Assembly: GCF_014884385.1 (NCBI RefSeq) | Contig: NZ_WKFH01000001.1 | Coordinates: forward strand, 89,589-153,588 | Direction of reading: 5' to 3' | Source of the DNA: Phycobacter azelaicus | GTDB taxonomy: Bacteria; Pseudomonadota; Alphaproteobacteria; Rhodobacterales; Rhodobacteraceae | Length of the DNA stretch: 64,000 nucleotides | Part shown: one piece after another, positions 16,716-22,902 of the stretch | Position numbering within the stretch: the first letter of the stretch is position 1 | Layout: each line of letters starts with the position of its first letter | The notes under the pieces: model-generated | The model's input: the letters and a program-made list of their open reading frames with translations, nothing else | The model's database searches: none | What the model was told of the DNA's origin: nothing | Position numbers and translations under genes: made by a program

Positions 16716-16737
16716 TTTGCGGTTCCCTTTTTGACCA

Positions 16738-17397
16738 CTAGCTGCCAACTGCAGCTACTTCGGCGTCAACCTGTTGTCTCAATTCGTCCATTCCAAACGG
16801 ATCTAGCGGCTTGCCATTGATGTAGAACGTTGGGGTCTGGCGAACGCCCATTGTTTCTACGTCCGCTTTGTCCTGATTGACGATTGCCACGATATCGGGT
16901 GATTTCATCTGCTCTATCGCAAGTTCGAGATCGAGCCCGGCTCCGGCCGCGATCTTTCCCAGCTTTTGTTGATCAAACGCCCCATGCGCCGCCCACGCGT
17001 CTTGATAAGCCATTAGAGCATTTAGCACCTGTTCGAACTTGCCCTGCATCCGGGCCGCTTCTAGCAACTTGACGGCTATATCCGAAATCGGTCCGTGAAA
17101 CGGAGTGTATCGTATGACAACACGCACGGCTTCGGGATTTTTGTCCAAAATATCTTTTACGACGGGGTGAAATGCGCGACAGGCCTCGCAGGCTGGATCG
17201 AGGAACTCAACGATGGTCACGGGGGCTTCAGCGGGCCCCAAAACAGGCGAATATGGTCGCATCAAAGCGTCCGCCAACTCTGGCGCGACAACCGCACGTT
17301 CAGATGACGGTTTTGGTTGGTTTACATACCACGCGGCCCCACCAAAACCGGCAGCACCCATTGCGAGAACGGAAATAATCAACCCGCGTCGGTTCAT
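16738..17397 (-). CDS. DsbA-family periplasmic disulfide oxidoreductase
   Basis: A 219-residue protein with an N-terminal anchor or signal (GLIISVLAMGAAGFGGAAW) and a thioredoxin-like domain with active site DPACEACRAFH (C70, C73). The cis-Pro loop is GVRQTPTFYING. It belongs to the DsbA/ScsC/BdbD-like thiol oxidoreductases. It overlaps dsbB by four bases (ATGA), so the two make a paired oxidation system. Genes for a disulfide pair next to two Sco proteins and a copper chaperone point to thiol maintenance of exported metalloproteins under metal stress. Confidence 0.88.
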   Translation of the reverse strand: MNRRGLIISVLAMGAAGFGGAAWYVNQPKPSSERAVVAPELADALMRPYSPVLGPAEAPVTIVEFLDPACEACRAFHPVVKDILDKNPEAVRVVIRYTPFHGPISDIAVKLLEAARMQGKFEQVLNALMAYQDAWAAHGAFDQQKLGKIAAGAGLDLELAIEQMKSPDIVAIVNQDKADVETMGVRQTPTFYINGKPLDPFGMDELRQQVDAEVAAVGS

Positions 17398-17816
17398 GAT
17401 TTTTTCTCCTTGAGAGATAGGACTGAAAGCGCACCAATAAGCGCAAATGTAACAACGGCCATCAGCGGAATGGGGATGCCTAACACCAACTGGTTGTCGT
17501 CAGTGCAAGAGGGCCCCGTCGCAGTACAAGGTTGGACGCGTTCAGGTATGATCCCGACATATAACCCCATATGCCAAGCAGCCACTGCTGCGCCACCAAG
17601 TGCGAGTACGACACCGTACCGACCAACACGCGGATCTTGCCACCATAGTCCCAGCCCAAGAATTATCGCCAGTGGAAACATGAAGGCGCGCTGGAACCAG
17701 CAAAGAACACAAGGTGTCTGCCCCAGCACTTCGCCAATGAACAGAACAGCAAGCGAGGCGATGAGGGCGATCACCCAAGCCAGCCCGAGGGCAGTTTCTC
17801 CGTATAATCGGTTCAT
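17394..17816 (-). CDS. dsbB: DsbB-family disulfide bond formation protein
   Basis: About 140 residues from the ATG at 17816, which is five bases after the stop of the displaced sco1 3' end. Four transmembrane helices carry the two periplasmic Cys pairs, CVLC in LGQTPCVLCWFQR and CTATGPSC, with the quinone-proximal Arg in CWFQR. It re-oxidises the adjacent DsbA-like protein using quinone. The short spacing to the sco1 remnant shows it was originally translated behind sco1. Confidence 0.9.
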   Translation of the reverse strand: MNRLYGETALGLAWVIALIASLAVLFIGEVLGQTPCVLCWFQRAFMFPLAIILGLGLWWQDPRVGRYGVVLALGGAAVAAWHMGLYVGIIPERVQPCTATGPSCTDDNQLVLGIPIPLMAVVTFALIGALSVLSLKEKKS

Positions 17817-17821
17817 TTGGG

Positions 17822-17902
17822 TCAGAGCCTCTCTCTTAGATCGGTAAGTATCTCTTCGGCAGAGGTGCCATAAGCCCAAGAGTCGGTGAAGCGCGCCTTT
17901 GG
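17822..17902 (-). pseudogene. 3' remnant of IS-interrupted sco1
   Basis: On the minus strand this reads KARFTDSWAYGTSAEEIL and ends DLRERL-stop, the typical SCO C-terminus (YGTSPEEI). The 5' part of the gene lies on the far side of the IS3-family element at 17903-19162. Joining HTSHL with KARFTDSW leaves only a few residues missing, so the IS insertion was accompanied by a small loss. No target-site duplication is evident. Confidence 0.82.
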
Positions 17903-17963
17903 AGAGGTGGTCCTGCTTTTTCGACCAGAATGCAGCCCAGTTAAGGTGGATCAGGGTTTCACA

Positions 17964-18794
17964 TCAGGCTGCCATTTTCATGGGTTCCGGTTTGCTGACA
18001 TGGACCTCTTCGGGGGTCAATATGCCATGGGTCGAGTGGGGCCGCTCGGCGTTGTAATAGGCCAGCCATTTCCCAATACCGTCTCGGGCCTGTGACCCGG
18101 TCTCGAAGGCGCGCAGGTAGACGCATTCGTATTTCAACGACCGCCACAACCGCTCGATCATGCGATTGTCGATCCAGCGGCCCTTGCCATCCATCGATAT
18201 CTTCACCTTGGCCTCCTTCAGCTCATCGATCCAGTCGCTGCTGGTGAACTGCGATCCCTGATCGGTGTTGAAGATCTCCGGCGGGCCATATTTGGCCAGC
18301 GCCTCTTTCAGCGCCGCGACACAGAAGTCTGCCTCCAAGGTATTCGACAGCCGCCAGGCCAGCACCTTGCGGCTATACCAGTCCATGATCGCCACCAGAT
18401 ACAGGAACCCCCGCTCCATCCGGATATAGGTGATGTCGGCGCACCAGACCTGGTTGGGCCGGTTGATCGCCAGTCCCTTGAGCAGGTAGGGATAGATCTT
18501 GTGCGCCGGGTGCTTCTTGCTGGTGTTGGGCTCCTGGTAGATCGGCACCAACCGCATCAGGCGCATCAATCGCCGCACACGATGGCGGCCACATTTGTGA
18601 CCCTGCCGCTTCATGTGCCGCGCCATCTGGCGAGAGCCATACCACGGGGTCTCCAGGAACTGCTTGTCGATGATCTCCATGAAGGCCAGGTTCTCAGCGC
18701 TCTCCCCCTTGGGCCGGTAATACAGCGTCGAGCGCGACAGTTGCAGCAGCCTGCATTGCCGCCGCTGGCTCAGCTCATGATCCTTGCTCACCAT
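17964..18794 (-). CDS. IS3-family transposase OrfB (IS_A1)
   Basis: A 276-residue rve-type integrase-core transposase. It contains the HTH_21 region (YGSRQMARHMKRQGHKCGRHR) and the DDE core: WCADITYI, FNTDQGSQFTS and the Glu in NRMIERLWRSLKYE. It is intact, unlike the related copies near 33-35 kb. It overlaps orfA, so a fused OrfAB product by -1 frameshifting is expected, as is usual in this family. Confidence 0.92.
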   Translation of the reverse strand: MVSKDHELSQRRQCRLLQLSRSTLYYRPKGESAENLAFMEIIDKQFLETPWYGSRQMARHMKRQGHKCGRHRVRRLMRLMRLVPIYQEPNTSKKHPAHKIYPYLLKGLAINRPNQVWCADITYIRMERGFLYLVAIMDWYSRKVLAWRLSNTLEADFCVAALKEALAKYGPPEIFNTDQGSQFTSSDWIDELKEAKVKISMDGKGRWIDNRMIERLWRSLKYECVYLRAFETGSQARDGIGKWLAYYNAERPHSTHGILTPEEVHVSKPEPMKMAA

Positions 18795-19096
18795 TTTTTG
18801 CCTCGCGTCCCGAGCAGTTGAACCGAGGCATTCGCTAAAAAATCCCGTTCCACCACCAGCTGCCCGATCTTCGAATGCAGCTTCTCGATCTCTGCCTCCT
18901 TCCCCTTCCCGGGATCAGCGCCTCGCCGGGTGAACGCCGTGGCCATGTTCTCGATCGCCGCCCGCTTCCACGTGCTGATCTGGTTCGGATGCACGCCATA
19001 CTTCTTCGACAGCTCGGCCAGCGTCATCTCTTCTCGGATCGCTTCAAGCGCAACCTTCGCCTTGAACTCAGGCGTATGCGTCTTTCTCTTTGCCAT
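18788..19096 (-). CDS. IS3-family transposase OrfA (IS_A1)
   Basis: A 102-residue HTH protein (KAKVALEAIREEMTLAELSKKYGVHPNQISTWKR) with a leucine-zipper-like C-terminal part (EIEKLHSKIGQLVVERDFL). It ends at TGGTGA, overlapping the orfB start ATGGTGAGC. It binds IS ends as part of the OrfAB transposase. Confidence 0.9.
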   Translation of the reverse strand: MAKRKTHTPEFKAKVALEAIREEMTLAELSKKYGVHPNQISTWKRAAIENMATAFTRRGADPGKGKEAEIEKLHSKIGQLVVERDFLANASVQLLGTRGKKW

Positions 19097-19162
19097 TTCG
19101 GATCGTCTCTCTCGTCATACGATCCACCTTAACAACTGGTCCGAATTTCCGCGACCACCTCT

Positions 19163-19668
19163 AGATGCGATGTGTGGCCCATTGTGTAGCCATTTGGTGC
19201 TGAGGCCTCCTCGATCCGCTCATAGAAGATCGGAAAGGTCTCGGACGTCTCAGCAATCTGCTCCGGCGTGCCGGTCAGCCCAATGATGCCTGCATTGAAC
19301 AAGGGCACATACTCGGCCAGCGCAGCGGGTGTGTCGCGTTCAGGATCAATCGAGATGAAGATAGGCTGTATTTTCTCTGCATCTGTTCCTAGGTCTTCCA
19401 TGACGGCGGCAACTTCGGCGAGCGTCGTTGGGCATACATCTGGGCAGTTGGCAAAGCCAAAAAAGACAAGCATCCACCGCCCGGCAAAGTACTCATCCGT
19501 CTGCACCAATCCACGATGATCGGTCAGTTCGAAATCGGCGTAAAACGCAGGGTTAGAGGCATTAGCGTCGGTATCGGTCGAAGGTTCGAAATACTGGAAT
19601 GCCGCAAAGGCAAGAAGCGCTGTGCCTGCCAGACCCCACAATAGTCTCTGAATAACTGAAAGACGCAC
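19163..19668 (-). pseudogene. sco1 (SCO1/SenC-like), 5' part, C-terminus lost to IS insertion
   Basis: The start is taken as the GTG at 19668 (VRLSVIQRLLWGLAG), because the frame further upstream crosses the operator. A membrane anchor is followed by FANCPDVCP (C75, C79 from this start), SIDPERD and the distal His region GYTMGHTSHL. The frame then runs into IS_A1 and stops after EVVAEIRTSC. The copper ligands are retained, but the last strands and helix of the fold are lost (see the remnant at 17822-17902). It was the first gene of the metal-regulated sco-dsb operon. Confidence 0.88.
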
Positions 19669-19702
19669 GTTATTTCGCCCGTTTGATTCTCGGTTTTGAG
19701 CC

Positions 19703-19733
19703 GGTTTACATCCTCTAGCTACTGTAGGTTCAA
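19703..19733 (-). promoter_or_regulatory. MerR-family operator/promoter of sco1-dsb operon
   Basis: On the minus strand TTGAAC (19733-19728), a 19-bp spacer with dyad CCTACAG-tag-CTAGAGG, then TAAACC (19708-19703). It lies about 35 bp before the GTG of sco1 and in the gap divergent from the MerR-family regulator at 19839. This is the classic arrangement for a regulator activating its divergent target. Confidence 0.82.
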
Positions 19734-19838
19734 GTGGTTTTCTAAAGAGCGCGCCAGAGATCGCCAAAACGTGATTTCCGCGGTTGCGCCATGAGTGAGA
19801 TAAATCTACATTCACTAGAGGATTAACGGGGTTTCGAC

Positions 19839-20267
19839 ATGCTCACAATTGGGACTCTTGCGAAGAGGACCGGCACCAAGGTTCAGACGATCCGCTACTA
19901 TGAGCAGATTGGATTGATGCCGGAACCTGGTCGGACTGAAGGCGGGCAACGTCGCTATGGTGACGCTGAACTTGATCGCCTCGCATTCATCCGGCACAGC
20001 AGACAGTTGGGATTTCCGCTCGACGCGATCCGGGAGTTGCTTGATTTGTCCGACGCGCCGGACCGGCCCTGTCACGAAGCCGATGAGATCGCACGCCGAC
20101 AATTGAAGCTCGTTGAGCAGAGAATGGAGCGCTTGAAAGCGTTGCGCGCGGAATTGAAACGCATGGTCAAGGAATGTAGTGGCGGCAACGCATCGCAATG
20201 CCGCGTCCTTGAAGTGCTAAGAGACCATTCGGAGTGTCTGACCGAGCACGATCAAATTGGGGTGTGA
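19839..20267 (+). CDS. MerR-family metal-responsive activator (ZntR/CadR/PbrR-like)
   Basis: A 142-residue protein with the MerR winged HTH (MLTIGTLAKRTGTKVQTIRYYEQIGLMPEP) and a long dimer helix. Its C-terminal metal site includes C78 (DRPCHEADE), C113, C121 and a final C133. The CxxxxxxxC arrangement in ECSGGNASQCRV is that of the Zn/Cd/Pb-sensing branch rather than the Hg-sensing one. It is divergent from sco1 and its 19-bp-spacer promoter, and similar promoters precede the zinc ATPase, an L,D-transpeptidase and the transglutaminase/CDF pair. It is the obvious candidate regulator for all four. The exact metal cannot be decided from sequence. Confidence 0.88.
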   Translation: MLTIGTLAKRTGTKVQTIRYYEQIGLMPEPGRTEGGQRRYGDAELDRLAFIRHSRQLGFPLDAIRELLDLSDAPDRPCHEADEIARRQLKLVEQRMERLKALRAELKRMVKECSGGNASQCRVLEVLRDHSECLTEHDQIGV

Positions 20268-20298
20268 GTGAGCACAGAAAACTATTCGAAGTTTTTGC

Positions 20299-20329
20299 TT
20301 GAACCTACAGCGACTGTAGCAATTATCTC
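20299..20329 (+). promoter_or_regulatory. MerR-family operator/promoter of transglutaminase-CDF operon
   Basis: TTGAAC (20299-20304), a 19-bp spacer containing the near-perfect dyad CTACAG-cga-CTGTAG, then TATCTC (20324-20329). It lies 30 bp upstream of the transglutaminase-like gene. Of the four sites, it has the best dyad symmetry. Confidence 0.82.
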
Positions 20330-20358
20330 TGTACTCGAAAGATTCGAGGAGCCCCATC

Positions 20359-21120
20359 GTGGCACATAATGACCCTTTATTGACCGCAACCCCGATCCTG
20401 GATTTTGGGGCGGCGCCCATAGCGGAGCTCATCGCTGCAAGGGGTTGGCGTGATCTGTCCGACACCGACAAGATTGGCGCGATCTATGACTATATCCGCA
20501 ACGAGATCGCCTTCGGCTACAACCGCGCCGACGACATTCCAGCGTCCGAGGTGCTGTCTGATGGCTATGGTCAGTGCAATACGAAGGGCACGCTCCTTAT
20601 GGCGCTCCTTCGGGGTGTGGGCATAAAGTGCAGAATCCACGGGTTCACGATCCACAAGGGCCTTCAGCGCGGTGTTGTGCCGGAGCTGGTCTACCCGATT
20701 GCGCCGGAAGAGATCCTGCATTCGTGGATCGAGGTCGCACTGGACGGCAAGTGGATCAATCTCGAAGGCTTCATTCTCGACAGCGCGTTCCTGAAGGTTC
20801 TGCAATCGTCGTTTACCGACCGCGAGAGTCTGTGCGGTTACGGTGCTGGGACGGATTGCCTCAACGCGCCGCCTGTCGAGTGGACAGGGCAGGACACATA
20901 TATCCAGGATACCGGGATCGTGCAGGATTTCGGAACGTTCGACACGCCCGACGCTTTCTATGCAGAGCATGAGCAGAAATTCGGGCGTTTGCGCGGATGG
21001 CTCTATCGGAACATCATCCGGCACTGGATGAATGCGCGTGTGCGGGCCTTCCGCGCAGGCCGTCTGAAACCCGACGCCTCAATTGCGCACCAGCATGAGG
21101 GAGAGACCCGTGCCGCATGA
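20359..21120 (+). CDS. transglutaminase-like cysteine-protease-fold protein
   Basis: A 253-residue protein without a signal peptide. The transglutaminase core is recognisable: GQCNTKGTLLMALLRGVGI with the catalytic Cys, ILHSWIEVALDGKWINLEGFILD with His and the acidic or polar third residue. A C-terminal amphipathic region (RLRGWLYRNIIRHWMNARVRAFRAG) follows. The substrate is unknown; it could be a peptide, a thiol or an isopeptide bond. It lies directly behind a MerR-type metal promoter and overlaps the CDF transporter gene, so it is part of the metal response. I know of no defined role for this protein type in zinc or cadmium resistance. Confidence 0.8.
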   Translation: MAHNDPLLTATPILDFGAAPIAELIAARGWRDLSDTDKIGAIYDYIRNEIAFGYNRADDIPASEVLSDGYGQCNTKGTLLMALLRGVGIKCRIHGFTIHKGLQRGVVPELVYPIAPEEILHSWIEVALDGKWINLEGFILDSAFLKVLQSSFTDRESLCGYGAGTDCLNAPPVEWTGQDTYIQDTGIVQDFGTFDTPDAFYAEHEQKFGRLRGWLYRNIIRHWMNARVRAFRAGRLKPDASIAHQHEGETRAA

Positions 21121-22048
21121 TCACCATGGTCACAGCCATGCCCATCTGGACCCGTCCAGCGGGGATCGCCGGGTAGCAATTGCGATTTGGGCGAACGGTC
21201 TTCTGACGGTTGCGCAGATCGTCGGCGGCATCTTCGCAGGGTCTCTCGCCCTGATCGCGGATGCGCTGCATAACTTCTCGGACATGGCCGCGCTTGTCAT
21301 TGCCTTTGCGGCCCGCAAGATCGCGCGGCGGCCCGCTGATGAGCGAATGACCTTCGGCTATGGCCGGATCGAGACCGTGGCGGCCTTGATCAACTACACG
21401 ACGCTGATCGTGATCGGGCTCTATCTGATCTATGAAGGCGGCATGCGCCTTATCGAGCCGCCTGAGGTGAAAGGGTGGACAGTCGTCATCATCGCGGGAC
21501 TGGCACTGGTGGTTGATGCCCTGACGGCGGGGTTGACCTATTCCATGCAGAAGGGCAGCCAGAACATCCGCGCCTTGTTCCTCCACAACCTCTCCGACGC
21601 TTTGGCTTCAGTCGCTGTGATTGTCGGTGGCACGCTGATCATCCTCTATGACATGCGTTGGGTTGATCCTGCGATCACGATTGGTATCGCGCTCTATATT
21701 CTGTACCTGGCCTTCGCTGAGATTGGTGGCCCGATCCGGACGCTGATGCTTGGCAGCCCGCCGGACATTGATGGAGGTGACGTGGTGGCCGTTTTGCGCC
21801 AAACAGAGGGCGTTAGCGACGTCCACCATGTGCACTTGTGGCAGATGGAAGAGAATGCTCCAGCGCTCGATGCGCATGTCGTCGTCGAAGATGTTGCATG
21901 GGGCCAGTTGGAGCAGATCAAGGCAGAGCTAAAGACGCAAATTGGCGCTGAGTTTGGGATTGATCATTCCACGCTGGAATTTGAGCGTAATGAAGCTTGT
22001 GACGTCGAGGCGCCGCTGTTTGGACATGACAAGCACCAGATCGAATAG
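21110..22048 (+). CDS. cation diffusion facilitator (CzcD/ZitB-like)
   Basis: The GTG at 21110 is preferred (GGGAGAG lies upstream and the product starts with the His-rich VPHDHHGHSHAH); ATG codons at 21083 and 21095 are alternatives. The 312-residue protein has six transmembrane segments and the two CDF metal-site motifs ADALHNFSDM and LHNLSDALA. The C-terminal cytoplasmic domain has VHHVHLWQM. It exports Zn2+, Cd2+ or Co2+ in exchange for protons. It overlaps the transglutaminase-like gene by about 11 bases, implying translational coupling, and both follow a MerR-type promoter. Confidence 0.92.
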   Translation: MPHDHHGHSHAHLDPSSGDRRVAIAIWANGLLTVAQIVGGIFAGSLALIADALHNFSDMAALVIAFAARKIARRPADERMTFGYGRIETVAALINYTTLIVIGLYLIYEGGMRLIEPPEVKGWTVVIIAGLALVVDALTAGLTYSMQKGSQNIRALFLHNLSDALASVAVIVGGTLIILYDMRWVDPAITIGIALYILYLAFAEIGGPIRTLMLGSPPDIDGGDVVAVLRQTEGVSDVHHVHLWQMEENAPALDAHVVVEDVAWGQLEQIKAELKTQIGAEFGIDHSTLEFERNEACDVEAPLFGHDKHQIE

Positions 22049-22168
22049 CTTAGGTGATATGCATGATTGATATCTTTGGGGCGGCACCTAGGACGACGTG
22101 GAAGCAGACCTTGTTGCTGCTGCAGCGAAAGGGCACTTTGTCCGCGTAGCAGACCTTGGCGCCAAGTG
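22049..22168. other. unassigned DNA between CDF gene and Tn3 left end
   Basis: About 120 bp. One frame reads DDVEADLVAAAAKGHFVRV and continues into the left end of the transposon, so it may be the truncated end of a gene. I cannot identify it. No terminator with a T-run was seen. Confidence 0.3.
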
Positions 22169-22206
22169 GGGGTAGATTCCGGTAGGGGGCAGGATCGTAT
22201 CATAAG
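22169..22206 (+). repeat. left 38-bp terminal inverted repeat of Tn3-family element
   Basis: It pairs with the reverse complement of 25800-25837 with only a few mismatches near positions 6 and 15-16. The tnpR stop codon lies inside it. Confidence 0.9.
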
Positions 22207-22808
22207 GCTTTCTGTCGGTGACGTTTGACGATCTCCGTGACTGTGTTTTTTGAGATCCCGAGATCGCGGGCGATCCAGCGGTAAGATCGACCATCTTCCA
22301 CGGCCTGAAGCACCTTTGGCGCGAGCTTGTCGGATTTCGGACGTTGGCCGGGCTGTCTGCCGAGCTTTTTGCCCCTTGCCCGTGCGGCGGCGAGGCCGGA
22401 TTTCACACGCTCGCTGAGGAGATCACGCTCAAACTGGGCAATGCCTGCCAACATGGTGGCCATCATCCGTCCGTGGGGCGTGTTGAGTTCAAAGGTCATG
22501 CCGTTCATGGCAACAACCGAGACTTTCCAGCCTGCAAGCCTGTTCAGGGTATCGAGCAGATCCTGGGTGGAACGCCCCCAACGCGAGAGCTCGCTGACCA
22601 GGATCGCATCGATCTGCCGGGTCTGCGCGAGATCAAGCACCCGACTGCGGGCGGCTCGATTTGCCGATGCCCCGGAAGCCGTTTCCTTGAACACGCCGAT
22701 TACATCGTAGCCGCCACGTTCCGCGAAGGCGGTCAGTTCGGCCACCTGCCGCTCGCAGGACTGGTCGGATGTGGAGACCCTGGCGTAAATGGCCGCGCGC
22801 TGTCCCAT
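22200..22808 (-). CDS. tnpR: serine recombinase (resolvase) TnpR
   Basis: A 202-residue resolvase with the N-terminal catalytic domain (IYARVSTSDQ, catalytic Ser in YARVS), the Arg-containing region LVSELSRWGRS and the ERDLLSERVKSG segment. A C-terminal HTH follows (RSYRWIARDLGISKNTVTEIV). It resolves cointegrates at the res site in the gap before tnpA. The gene is divergent from tnpA and its 3' end is inside the terminal inverted repeat. Confidence 0.93.
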   Translation of the reverse strand: MGQRAAIYARVSTSDQSCERQVAELTAFAERGGYDVIGVFKETASGASANRAARSRVLDLAQTRQIDAILVSELSRWGRSTQDLLDTLNRLAGWKVSVVAMNGMTFELNTPHGRMMATMLAGIAQFERDLLSERVKSGLAAARARGKKLGRQPGQRPKSDKLAPKVLQAVEDGRSYRWIARDLGISKNTVTEIVKRHRQKAL

Positions 22809-22902
22809 TTGAACCCCCTTGGATTTTGGCCTTGCAAGCCATTGATTTTGCTGGTGCAGATTTTGTCCCGAACAGACTAATGACTAACAAGGACAATCCA
22901 GC
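22809..22902. other. tnpR-tnpA intergenic gap, expected res site
   Basis: This 94-bp AT-richer gap between divergent resolvase and transposase genes is where res sites normally lie in this layout. I did not resolve individual TnpR-binding subsites. Confidence 0.5.

Larger units (their letters stand above)
17903..19162 (-). mobile_element. IS3-family insertion sequence (IS_A1) interrupting sco1
   Basis: The element is about 1260 bp. Its ends are imperfect inverted repeats beginning AGAGGTGGTC, with a shared inner block GTTAAGGTGGATC. It encodes orfA and orfB in overlapping frames. The terminal AGAGGTGG is shared with two other IS3-type elements in the window (IS_A2 and IS_B). It lies between the MerR-type promoter and dsbB onward, so it may block the metal-induced transcript or substitute its own. 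Confidence 0.85.

Noticed and set aside
22063..22149. Small ORF MIDIFGAAPRTTWKQ after the CDF gene
   Set aside because: No ribosome-binding site or family resemblance; 29 codons are expected by chance.
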